64,000 bases of DNA from Onchocerca lupi. Taxonomy: Eukaryota; Nematoda; Chromadorea; Rhabditida; Onchocercidae. Numbering within the stretch: the stretch's first letter is position 1; every line of letters begins with the position of its first letter. The stretch is taken from positions 62,001-126,000 of the forward strand of contig JAOVVO010000094.1 of assembly GCA_028564675.1 (NCBI GenBank), given 5' to 3'. The translations under genes were made by a program, and so were the position numbers. Below are positions 25,853-38,850 of this stretch, one piece after another. The notes under the pieces are model-generated. The model had not been told where the DNA came from and ran no database searches. It saw nothing but the letters and a program-made list of their open reading frames with translations.

Positions 25853-28349
25853 CTAATGTAGGACAGGGAATATGAAAGAAGCTTCTGATCTGGCGGGACA
25901 TCTGAAATTAGCTTTTCTCATGACTGTTGTAAAATATTTCTGGTAGAGTTGATCGATGAATTCTGCCTTGGCTTCATTCCAGATTCGTGATCGAGTATCT
26001 GAATCATTCCGCATCAGCTGCATTCTTTCCTCAATTGTATGATAACGTTGATCGGAAATAAGACGTAATGAAAGTGACATTGCTTCTAAAAATTCAGAAT
26101 TTATTTCATGAACTACAAGATTTATGCAGTTACAATTTCTTGCTTGTTTCATTTTTTCAGTGTTTTTCAATTTCTATGACATTTTAATTACTGAATTAAT
26201 TTCAAAACATCACTTTTCAGCTTTTAAAAGTATATATATTTCATTATTTAGATAGACTGTTTTTGTTCGTTTCATTTCTCTTTGCATATAGTATCATTAA
26301 AACTAATATTATTTGTAGTGTGTTATTTCATTTTTCAAGTTCGAATTAGAAAATTGAGAATGTTTCAATAAATTATGCCAATAAAACTAGTTGTTAATTA
26401 AACCAACCTTCAACAACTGCTTGCACATATCTAGCTATTTTGTCGTAATTATTGCCACAGCGTGCTACCGCCTAAAAAATGAATCTTTCAGTTGTAGAAT
26501 TTTAGAATAACTGTCACTTCATTTATGACGTTAACTGCACATACAATAGTGCTAAATTTATTTGTTGTTACCCGACTGTATAGTTTTGTGCAATCGATGT
26601 TACAAGTCGAAGATACTATGATAACCGCTTCTTATCATTTAAGCTTTTAAAGAACCTGTGTGAGAATATCAATCCATAGCTGATCATTTTCATCTTTCAC
26701 TGGAACTATGAGATTTTCTCCATCAATTTCATTCTCATTGCCAAATCTGGATTTTCTGGAATAAAAACGAGGAATCGTAATTGGAAACGATTTATCCAGT
26801 TCATCGACTGTTTTCCAAGCATCATTAGTGACTGCAGTATTCACTTCACTATAAATTAAATTTAAGTCACATATATCGAAGAGGTTAGATTAAAATTTTT
26901 TTTCAGGAAAGATTTTGATATCAGAATTGAATCCCATAAATATACCTACTTTTTGAGAAATGTAGGAATTGGTGAAAGTACTGATAATGGAGTACCAAGT
27001 TGAGATAACTGCACATCATAATAAGATTTGGTAATAAATTCAGCCATACCTTGAAGGCCCATCACAAGACGATTAGCCTAAAACATGCATGACCAATTTT
27101 TTTTTTTTTTTTTTTTTTTGTTAAGACGCAAAAAAACCATTTGCTGCACAATTTTGAAATTATAAGATGTTTGAAAATTACTTTGAAATCCCTTTAAAAA
27201 ATTTTCGAAAACATACCCTAAAATGATGAATATTCTGTTCAACTGCGGTTTTTAGGACGTCTTTCGTTAATTGCGTGTGTTTACCAACTACCGTAAATAT
27301 CTGTCGGTCAGTATTTGAATTCACAATCAATACCATTAAATCACAGAAACTTGGATCCTGAAATTAATATCTTAACAGACATTATTTACTATGCATATTT
27401 GTTTTTAACAATAAGCAGACTAAAATCTGCAAGAAAAAGTAAAATAAATCAATATGTTTCATGAAGCATACTCAAATTATAGAATGAGTAATTTAAATTT
27501 AATTTCGAGATTTTAGAGATCACTCGATAGATGGAACTTAACATAGCAACTTATTTTGAATAAAGAGATATACTTGGTAAAATTGATATCGAGTTTTAAG
27601 GTTATTTGTGAATCTCTCGATATCAACAGCAGGTGACATATCAATTTTATCGATTAGTCCAATAATAATATCCAAACTTTTCCCGGGAAATAATCGACAC
27701 TCTGGTGATGAGTTTGGAACTGTTGCAGCATATGCCAAAAGCTAGAAAGAAATAAGTACGGTAATTTAAATTCCTTCCCTTATCACTCCGCAAAATTTTA
27801 TTTTATTCAAATTTGAATGAGAAATTGCTTTAAAATAATAAATTTGCTTTAAGAAATCTTTGAAATCTTCAAGCGCTTTTATTTTTCCCTCAATTTAGCA
27901 CTTAGTAAACGAAACCAATCATTTTATTGAAATATTCATTTTCAGGGATTTAAACAAGGATTTAGATCATTAAGGTTTGGTGTTAATGAGAATTCGAAGA
28001 AATGAAGTGAATACTTAATTTTGTCCGAAAATTAAAACAAAGCCCAATGATGATTGTGATGAAATTGCAACAGTAATAATATTACAGTTATTTGTAGTCA
28101 AAATAGCAATATTTGACTTGACTTTTTTTTTTTGACTTGAAAAAGTAAATAAACTTGTTTAATTCGGCTGGCAAGTGTTTTTTTATCATCGAATGTAAGT
28201 AATCCACTTGGATCACATATTGGTCCAACAGTTGGGATTTTACATCCGAATGGGTCAAAACGTGGATCCGGATACGTATCAGAGTTGAACTGAGTCCAGG
28301 AAATGTGTATCAATAGCGAAATGGTGACTAAATTAAGTGACAGATGCAT
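25853..28349 (-). CDS. Secreted MOLO-1 domain protein (modulator of levamisole receptor family), complete, 373 aa
   Basis: Seven exons on the minus strand, all phase-consistent: 28155-28349, 27574-27741, 27217-27357, 26950-27077, 26656-26848, 26408-26471, 25853-26085. The first about 20 residues form a signal peptide (MHLSLNLVTISLLIHISW). A MOLO-1/TPM-type domain follows: CDPSGLL near residue 45, a CRLFPGKSLDI segment, then SFCDLMVLIVNSNTDRQIF, GKHTQLTKDVL and ANRLVMGLQGMAEFI. In C. elegans, MOLO-1 is a single-pass transmembrane auxiliary protein of levamisole-sensitive acetylcholine receptors. Here I see no membrane segment after the domain; the C-terminal about 140 residues are hydrophilic and end KYFTTVMRKANFRCPARSEA…, so the product appears secreted. 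It is one of an expanded nematode family, so direct orthology with MOLO-1 is not implied. Confidence 0.85.
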
Positions 28350-29639
28350 ATTTGGTGAATCTGAAGCTTAAATCTGAAATTGTCAATTTAGAATCATCCA
28401 AGTTGGAATCTGTGTTGCAATGACCAACAAATGAAATTGGTGTCTGATATTGAAAAATCTACAATTTCATTTTGAATACGCAAAAACCAATGTTGCACAT
28501 TACATAAACAACAATGTCGAGATTTGTGGTAATTTTAACAATAACAGATTGTCGTGGATTAAGTTTGGTTATGGATTTCGCATAAAAGTGATTGTTGTGA
28601 AATTCGTTTGATATCAAAGAAAACATAGGCGGTATTTATAAATGGAAATACAAGATGATTAACAAATATATGACAAATTATAGCTATTTGACCGAAATTT
28701 TAGCGACTTGGAAGTTTCCAAATATTCACAAAATTTTATATTATTAATTCTTATTATTAGGCAAGAAATTTTGGGAATACTAGAATCGATAAATTCTAAA
28801 GTAAATATAAAAAATGGAAAATTTTTTGATAATTGATCAGAATAATTTTTTGATCGTTTGCAAATTACTCTAATCGTGCAGAAAATATAAATTGATGCAA
28901 ATCAATTGATGCATATCTTTGATAAAAGCAAATCTTTCTTTTTTGCTAAAAATGACATAAATAGATCTGTAGAGAAGTGTTGAAGTACACAAAGTCAGGC
29001 AAACTGTGCTGATTTCAATCATTTTCAATTTGTAAATCCATTAAAAAATTCAAAGTTTCCTTAATGAAGTTAATCGATTAGAAATTTAAACAACCAAAAA
29101 ACATAAAGAAAAAAATGTTTTGAGCACTGTAAAATTGCAAGAAAACTTGTAGACATTATTTGAGTGAAAACTGGATTTTCTTTTTCAATTGTTAAGTTTT
29201 GAATTTTTTTCCAGAAAAGGTCTTTCTGTTAGAGATAAAGAAGTCATCCAACATGACTTTTTTGAATAGAAGTGACATTCTCGATGACAGCACATTGAAA
29301 GTTCTTAATGTTGTCTGAACAATTAAACTCATTCAATTTCTCCAGAAATTGTAAGTTAATCAACAAAACGGAGAAGAAATCTAAACTTTGAAGTTGAATT
29401 AATATTTTGAACAAACTTCTGAATTTTCTTGTGAACAGAAAACGAAACGAAGATATTCATTTTAATTTACCGTAACTAAAGCATCTGCAATCTTTCAAGC
29501 AAAAAAAGTATTTTGCTTTTATCCAATTATTAAAATTTTCTTTATACAGTCATTAACACGGTGTGAGAAATAATGCAATTCTTTCTCTTCTCCAAAGTCT
29601 TTTTATACGTGAAATCGGATATTTTTGGACTTAGAATGA

Positions 29640-29830
29640 ACTTGCACGCTCATAGGCTCTCAGAAGCAACAGCAGTAGTTCATACTGCTGAACTACTGCA
29701 AGAAGTGAGTCAGTTCAGATGAACAGAGTTATTCGACATGGCAGCAGTTCGGCAGTTCAGTTCGACACAGTTCGACAGTTCAATGGCAGCAGTTCGACAG
29801 TAGCAGCAATTCCGAAAAGAATGATTTCTC
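29640..29830. repeat. CAG/TTCGACAG-rich degenerate repeat
   Basis: Tandemly reiterated gcagcagttcg, cagttcgacag and related units, more GC-rich than its surroundings. The reverse complement resembles the stretch ctttgaactgtcgaactgga present in the Helitron-related repeats at about 53,150 and 63,855, so this may be a relic of the same family. Confidence 0.6.
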
Positions 29831-32800
29831 AAAAATGAATTGAATGAGAATTTTCGTTGCGAAGAAGCAATTGAATGAGAAAGAAATGAAGTTGTACTGT
29901 TGCATTGCATCACCATTGACAGTGGTGCTAGTGATAAGGTTGAATAGGAGAAGACAGAGATAATCATTTCTTCTTTTGTCCTTCCATCAATTGCCAATCC
30001 TCTGTTTACACACATTCAATCCTCCTTTCACTTCTCTGAAATCCGTAAACTATCAGCAAATCAAGAATGGATTTTCTAATGCTTCCGAATGTGTAGAAGG
30101 AGGAAAGGGAAATTTCGGAAAAATTGTCATTTTAAATAATTCTATTTAACTGCCCTACATTTCATTTTTTGGAAAGTTCTACTATTCATGTCAATCAGGA
30201 TTACAGGAAATTTTTCTTTTAATTAAACTACTTAAAAGAGTTAAATGCTCTAAAAGGATAAATTTAAAATGAAAGGCTAATAAGAAAATGTTACACAGAA
30301 ACTGGAGCAAAATGTAAAACTAACAAATGAATAGGGAAAATTTGCAATTAATAATAAATATAGGGAAAATCGCTAGATCTGAAATCATAAATTCATTTTG
30401 TAAATATTGATTCTGTTCATATAATTACGATTATTTCGAATTCCTTTCAGGATTCTTTTATAATTACCTAAAAATTTTCGAATGCTAATTTTATTCCGTA
30501 TTCGTAATTTTTGGCCTTTTGAAATCGCTTCCTTTCAGTTGCGGATCTTTTTAGATTCATAGCAACATACCGGCTCTGATTTGGAGGCGAAAATTAATAT
30601 GTTTTTCGTCATTCCCAAATTGCGTTAAAATATTCAGGTCGAATTTTATAGAAGAACTTAACAAATATTCATCGCAAAGAACATAAGATGATGAAAATAA
30701 GTCGATTTATAAAACATTAAATGATATTCATGCTACTTTCTTATTACTTTCTAACCTTTTAAATAAATTTTGAACAAAAACAAATGAGAAGCAAAGGATT
30801 GAGAGTAAAGCTCTGAGGAGAAAAAAGGACAGAAAAGTTCAGAATGAGTTGATCAAGCTGAACATTTGTTTCAAGCCACTTTAATAAAATTTCAGCGGAT
30901 TTTTTCTGTGATTAATGTGCTAAAACAAATATCGGTTAGTGTCTTAAAGGAAAAATTGCTACTGATCTCAGTTTGCTTTCATTTCGAATTCAGGAAGCAA
31001 AATATATCTATAAAAGTTTAAATAAACATTAAATTTGTCATTACTGAATTATTGAAGTTTCGAATTTGATTGACAAATTTGTTGCATTATGAATGAAGCT
31101 ATGGTGCTGATTTGGTTGATAAGTTTAAAGCTGGAAAATATTAGAATCAAAAAGCTGAACTTTTGTCGGTGGTATTATGAGAATTCGTCAGGATTTATTT
31201 TTTTTCTTGTGTTCTTTCACGATTATTTATCAAAATAAGATATGATTTTCATGCTACAAAACTATATTACCATGCTTTTTAGTCAAAAATCTGTCTTTGG
31301 ACTGAGAGATGTTGGATCCATGTACTAATAATCAGTTTTTTAGGACTTTATATAAGCACCAAAGAATACAATGAATATTTTAGACTATGAAGTTTTTTAT
31401 CATTCTTGTATTAATTAAGTTTTTCACAGATATTTTCATGATTACGCACCAAAATAGGACTTGGGTTTGACATTTATTCAGAAAATTCTTTTTTTCTCTC
31501 AGTTAATTCACAAAATTCTCAAAATTCTTTCATTGTTCCAACTTCCATTTGAGAATCACAATAATTCTTTTCAAAACCTGTTTTCATTTGTAATTCTTGA
31601 CTGAATGTCAAGAAAAACTTCAGACCTTCTGCTGAAATTATGAAATTGGCAAGTTCTTTTCGTCTTGTTTCGAGATCAGTTTTATACAAAAAACCATTAT
31701 TTGAATAAACTTTTTGTCATGTAAACAAATATATCTATCGCCACCACAAAATTTTATAAAAATGTTGTACTTATTAAGATCATTATTTTCGTTTTCATTA
31801 TTCAATAGTAATAGAAGAAATATTTGCATATCTTGGCGACAGTGTCATGGTTTTCTTTTGTTATTTTCGTCCTCAAAAGAGATTTTTAAACTAGTTTTTC
31901 TAATGGACTCACTTATTGACCAAGTCCAAAGAACTCGGGAGTACACTACTATTTTTTTGATTCTTAAAAATTCTATGTCTATCTTGAATGCTGAGAAAAG
32001 GGCGGTAATTTTTCATAAATGTGAAAACTAAATTTTAATGAGATCGCTAGGACAGTGATAGTAGTGATAGTGTAAATGATAACGGATGATACTCGTTACA
32101 ATGATAAGATTGCAGAGATGGTAATAGTTATACTATGTATTGAAGATAATGACAATGCGGATATCTGTATTTGTGATAATGGTAATATGGCAGTAATCAA
32201 AAGCTGCTAGTTGATAATTATGTTATCTTTAAAGAATTATAATAATATTTTAATAATAAAATAATAATAATAATGGAACTATTACTGATTGTAGTTTGAC
32301 GATGATAAAAGTAGTACCTGTGATTCAAGAATTTAATTCAAGATATATAACATAAAGAATGGAAGTATTCAGTTTAAATGATAAGGTGATAGACATGATA
32401 ATGATAGTGCTGATAATTTGATTGCGATAAGACAGTATTAAGACTAAATTACAATATGCACACCAGCAGTGATGCTTATTATCTTTGATAAAAAGCGAAA
32501 TTTGCGAAACTGCATTATAAGATTTTATCATGCAAATTCTTTTGATAATTAGATTTTCAAAAAATAGCGATAGCTATAGGTAGGATCAGAGAACTAATAA
32601 TAAGTGAATTGTAGGAACTATTTCAGACAAATCAGTAATTTCTCAATTGATCTCAAATCATAGTCCCTAAAATCACCACTAAAACGGCATAAAATATTAT
32701 TTCTTAATATTTTATATTGTATTGAACTTGACTAAATCAATAAGTCTTAAAGTATCTGTATTTCCATATTTTTTAATTATAAAAGAACTTTGAATAAAGA

Positions 32801-35800
32801 AATATAATTTTTTGAATCCCGATAAAAGCGTGATTGTTGACATTATGTTGATGATATTCTCTTGATCCACACTGTTTGTCTTTTTGTTCAATTTGTTGCA
32901 TATGAAATTCTCTAATAATGACATTTTCTACTTTTCATTAATTAGAAAAATTCTTCAGAAATTAACAAGTAATTTCAACATATATTTGAATTTTACTTTT
33001 TTGCTTTTGGGATAGGATTTTGAATGGATATATATGAAAATCTTTTGTAAATTCTTTAGCCAAAGAATTATTTTTATTTCTTTCTAGCCATTAGCACATT
33101 AAAGTTCAGAGAAATTCGAACTTTTTTGCTTGATTCGTAAAAACCACAGACTTGCATTAGTTATGAAGAATCAAAAAATCATACCCTACATTTTGTTTAA
33201 TTTAATAATATTAGATTAGCTAATTAAAAAATTTAGCTGTAAATTTTTAAATCGTAAAATTGCTGCTTGTTTAATTCGAACTTATAACTTATAAAAGACT
33301 AGTGAGAGTTTTTAAAGAACTTTTCAGTCACTTGGAATTATTCAAAAAACATGAGGCAAATGTTTTGTTTTTCACAGAAAGAGTGCATGACTGAAAATAT
33401 TGGAAATTATCATGTACAGAACGATCTCTCGTGCAAGTTCATTAACAAAAACTGTACATTTCTGCAAAAGACTTGTTGTTAATTTCCTTTTTTTTTTTTT
33501 TTTTTTTTCAATTATCTGTGTAAAATTTATTCCATTTTCATTCATTTCATGCATTTAAAACTTATTCTCTAAAATTAAGCTCTTTCAACGGCTTGATTTA
33601 ATCATTCCGAAAAATGGATTTAGCAGAGAATTCCTTTCCCAGAACTGATTCTGGAATGCTTCCCTTCTCTTTTCCTCTCCTCGAAAAATGATCTTTCTCT
33701 CATTTTCAACAAACTGTTTTGCTGATCATCAAAATTCCAAATAAATAGATGTCAGTTTAGATATAGGTCATCATGCCAAAGATATGCACTGCATTTCTTT
33801 TACTATTATTAGTAATATTTATGCCAAATATGTTTGTCCGTCTTCTCTTTCACTATATCCATGCATTTTATATGTCATTTAAACATTTATGCAAATCCCA
33901 TGTCATTTTGAACTTCACTAATGTGAAATTTCATTTCTTTTCGAATTCTACTCTCGCAAACTTCATCCATTCTTGCAGTTATCATTCATTTATTCAGAAG
34001 TTTCGTGACCAAATTCCATCTTGATGATAAATTTAAAAGCTGACATTTTGTGCGCCTTTCTCTTTTATCTCTTTGCCAATTTGAAACTTCTATCAGTCAC
34101 ATTTCCCTGCACTTCAATTTTCAATTCCTAATGTCTAGACTTCTCGATAGAATTAAATTATAATTATAATTACATTGAAATGTTTCTTTATTACTCGCTC
34201 ATCCGTTTGCTCATTCATTTTGTTAATAAATCCATCGGATAATTGTATTTAAATTTTAAGATTTATTATTGTAATTCTATTTTACTTATACATTCTTTAA
34301 TCACATTACTCTCATTAATGACTCAAAAACTTATTGATTTTTGATTTCATGCAAGTTTGCTGCTTAGTTTGAGTCATCTACTAACAATCGAAACTTTTTC
34401 TTTTATTCCAGATCTCATACATCGTCGTTGGGTCCAAATTTGGAGTTTTTTCCTAGGATCAAAGAAATAACTCAGATATTTTCTGCGTTAGTTTTCGATT
34501 TTTCTCAATGTTCGACATAATGAAATATCTTAGATGTTCAAAGAGAGGATGGATTTTATTTTTGTCTTTAAAATTGAATTTAACGTTAATCCATATATCG
34601 TCCATCACGATAGAATATTGTATAAACAAATCTTTATCCATTTCATACTGTATAGATTTGAATTTTTTGGCAACATTCTATACATAAATGGGCAATGTGT
34701 ACATTCGGCATTATTTGCATTGTCTAAACAAACAATTTGCAGTAAATAATTGTAATGTATATGAAGGATTTCAAGAGAAGCTTCAATCATTTTTCTGAAG
34801 CTTTTATGAAATGGCGTATGGAACGGTAATCATTTTTAGGTAATTGAAAGATGAAAATTTTCAATTTTTTTCGACTTTTCTAAAGTCATAAGAACAAAGT
34901 AGATTCTGTTAGGTTGAAAAAAAAGAAAAAAAAACATTCATCACCACATCGTCCATAAATTTCAAACAGAATGCATATCCTTTCGAATTTTTTGAACAAA
35001 TTACTTTTTTTCAAAGAAAGTCAATTGATATATCATAATATAAAAAATAAATATACAAAGATTCATTCCATCAAAAAAATTTATTTTCTGGAATTTTGAG
35101 AAAGCTTAGCATGCAATTTTTCGCTTGATTAAATTTTCCAAAGAGTATAAAATATCATTATTTGCTCTTTATTTTATTAAATTTTTTAAAAAATTTTGAA
35201 GAAAGGAATGGATATTGTTGAAACGTTTTTCTCTGTTACATACTTTAATTCTTTCAATATTTTCCTAAATGTGCAATTTGCTTAGAGTTATTTTTATGAT
35301 TATTATTTTTTTTTATTTCAAATAATTGAACAGTTTGAATATTTAACAATAGAAAAAACTTTAAATCTACTGAAACTATCTTCAATTATTTTTCAAAAAT
35401 GAATTTATTTTAAACAACTTTTTGTTTCTCTAATGTAAAAAACGCTTTCTAATATTAGCAAAATATCATATTTCATATGAATTTCTTCTCAATCAGTAAA
35501 AAGTGTTTGAAAGCACTGGTTCATTGAGGCTCGGCCATAGGATATTTTCAAGTGGATTGATAAAACCTCTTTTATGTTGATCGAAAAAAAAAAAAAAACA
35601 GTTTGATTATGCAATATGAGAAGTCATTGTTCACGTTTATTGCGCAATTTTCGTAAATCTACTAGTCGAAGTGCATTTCGTGTTTGTTTTAGGTATTACT
35701 GATCCAACTGATCAAGTGGCAGCGTGTAGTCCACTTTTTTTGTTGCGTATATTCTGAACCAAACTTAATGTTTTAACATCTCTAATACATTGCATTTTAT

Positions 35801-38314
35801 TAGAAGATTGAAAAATCAATCGGAAATTATTTTGTAAATATTATGTTAAATTTTTTTTTTCAAAAATATTTCAAAATGAAATATGCTCTGCGAGTTAATA
35901 TTTCGTGACAAAAATGAAGTAATGAATTGTTGGCAGTTATACATTTAGTGCAAACTTTTCAATCATAAATACATACTTTCGTCGGACAATTTTACTTCAC
36001 AGCGGATCAGTAAATCTTTCTCGATTCGTTTTTAGCTAAATAACCCAACCGAAATTTCTTATAGTCCCAAATTCTTTTTTTTCCCGAAATAAAGGATAAA
36101 TTCCTTAAAAATACGGAAACATCTGGATATTTTTGAAATAGAATTTCCTTTAACAAAAATTTTCCAAACTTGCAGATAAAATGACTAATATATTACTTTT
36201 TTTGCTAATTATCTCCATATTCTAAAATTTACTTAATTACGTATTGCTTTTTTTTTCATTTAATTTTTCCTGGATGAAGTGAAAAAAGTAACTGTTAAGT
36301 TTATTAAAATTTTTCCAGATGCAAATATTTATCTTAGATTTAAAAAAACAGTGATATTTGGGGTTATACAATTAAATTGAAACTGTCGAAATTTCTCGTT
36401 CATCTTAATGATACTGGCTTTTTTTTTAGCTTAAAAACTTAATATTTTATATTCGCTTGAAGATTTTTGAATCTTCTTGTCTTATTTACTAGTTCAATGA
36501 GCTGGATCCTTTGAAACTGATTGCAACATATGCAAAACAATTGAACTGTTTTTGGAAATCGCTGTTCCTATCATTAGAAAGATCGGTTATTAATTATAAC
36601 GGATCTTTCGATGGGATCGTTCTAACCATCATCTCTGTGAAAGAGTTTCAGAATGCCAAGCGAAATTTTACTCTCTTTGGTTCTGTGGCACTTGAAATTC
36701 TAAATTTTTTTAAAATAATAGCACTGTTCACAAAACTTTCTTCCTTCCTTTAAAGGAAAATAATGTTTGACTGAATGATGAAAGTTGTTCCTTCCATCCT
36801 AACTTTTTCTTTTTTTCTTTGTCATATCTTTATAAATCCATTATTTTATTTTTTTTTTTTGAACCTTTTTTTATAATATTCAAAATCTGAGAAATAAGAT
36901 CCTAAATATCAGCAATTTCAACTGAAAATATTATTTTCGGTTTTTTTTTTCGGAATTTTTGAAAAATTTTCTGCAATTTTTTAATGTTAAAATTTGAAAT
37001 TGTGGTCGTTAGCTTTACAAATATTCATTTGATTTTGTCTTTAAAGGTCTTTTCTATTCTTTCTCATATCTCTTCGTAGCATTTACGATGATCAGTTACT
37101 AAAGCTTCCGATAATAAAATCTCACTCATTTGTAAATGCATTTTCATTTTCATTTTCATTTCGTCAATTGAGAACACACAAACACACATCTGTCCCATCA
37201 ATGTCACTTTACTGCCATGGTCACCACGCTTCTATAGCATTTTATTCTGATAAAATGGACAGATGTGAATAATCTTTCAATGATTACTATAAAATTGGTC
37301 CTTCGTTGCACCACCAACAAAAGAAGTATTTATTCAGAATTTTATTCTCATCTGCTCGTAGGAAATGCTTTTTGAAAGAAGATTATTACTTATTTTACCT
37401 CTTCGAGTTGTTCTAAGCAGGACATATCACAACGTTAAAACTGAAGAAACTCTTGGGAATTTGAAGATATAAAAATCCAATAAATTGCGGAATCTAATAA
37501 ACTTGTTTTTAATTAAGTGATATAGAATTGTAGGAGATCTTTTTTTGTACTAAAAATTTCTATCCAGACAAAAAAAAATGTTCTTACCATTTTACGAATT
37601 AAATTTAATGTCCTGAAGCATGAAGGAATTATGATTTTGCTTGAAGTTCAAATAAAATCGGATTTACTTATTTTTGTTCAATAACTGAATATGCTCCTAT
37701 CTGAAAAATGTTTTAAATCTAGTAATCAATTGCTCAACAGTTTTTTCTAGTATTCCCAATGAATCGAAATTAAATTAAATTTTTGAAATAATTCATTTTC
37801 ATGAGTTAATACCGTCTGCAACGACAATAAATATTTGTCTTGTCATGTCATTTCAATCTTTTCTCTTTTCTTCTCTCTAAAAAAGTTTATTTATTGAAAA
37901 ATTGCTGTAATGAATGATTATTTTTTGATTGGCTAAAATTTTTTTAACAATTTCTTAATAAAGTACAGAATTTAAAAAATAAAATAAAATAAACATTATT
38001 TTAGAAATAAAGTGAAAAAATAAAAATAAAACAAGATAGTCAAATCAGAAAAAAAAGAAAATAGAAATTGGAAAGAGCTGGGAAAAGAAAATATCAATAG
38101 TGTTAAACTTGAAGAATCTTAAAATTTTTGGTTCCTATGGAAGCCATTAATCTCGAGAATTTCTTGTCAGTTTCTGATAAGTAATCCTTATCATAATGAT
38201 ATTGATGATTCAGCAATGTTACTTTTTTTATTCATTTATTTCTTTTATTGATCCATCTGTCGGCTTCTTTATGTTTTCAGATGATTCAAAAAAACGATGA
38301 CTGATTGGTTTAAT

Positions 38315-38502
38315 ACAGACAAAGTTGCACCATCGCCCTGGTTTGGTACCATTTGATGATCCATTTGAACCCATTTTGACCCCTCTGATGATTAGCTCAC
38401 CAAAAGAAATGAACAGATGGGACGAGAAAAGATTAACGAAAGAATTATGGACGACTGAAGACACAACGGGAAATCTGGACCCTTCGACCTACTGTCAGGT
38501 TC
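38315..38502 (+). other. Candidate unassigned coding exon
   Basis: After a possible acceptor (AATACAG, ending about 38,319) a frame stays open on the plus strand with balanced composition (for example GLVPFDDPFEPILTPLM and NRWDEKRLTKELW) up to a CAG/gttcag donor-like site near 38,502; the open frame itself continues to 38,618. The stretch is more GC-rich than its flanks. I do not recognise the sequence. It could be an upstream exon of the gene at 42,298, a gene relic, or chance. Confidence 0.25.
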
Positions 38503-38818
38503 AGCCCTCTAGCATCCAGGCTGGGTCACATAAATCTTCTTATTATTCATTCAACGGAGCATATCTGCTCTTCGCTTCTGTTTCCCTGTTCACATTTCGG
38601 GATATAATTGACATTTAACTCGTTTTCTGCATTGTAAAGCATTAACGACTTTTATGATTTGTTAACTTTTTGAATTATTCACTTTAAGACATGTCATTTT
38701 GATCAATTACATTATAATTGAAAAAAACGATTAAATATGGGTGGGGAAATTTAAAAAGTTTAGCAACGTTTTTTAACTACTTTTGCCGTTATTTTTCTGA
38801 TACAAATCATTCTCTTCC

Positions 38819-38846
<28 letters not shown>
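38819..38846. repeat. Poly(A) run, 28 nt
   Basis: Uninterrupted A tract following tctcttcc. Confidence 0.95.

Positions 38847-38850
<4 letters not shown>

Noticed and set aside
36511..36753. 80-codon plus-strand open frame
   Set aside because: No recognisable motif, no splice context, composition as expected from AT-rich DNA.
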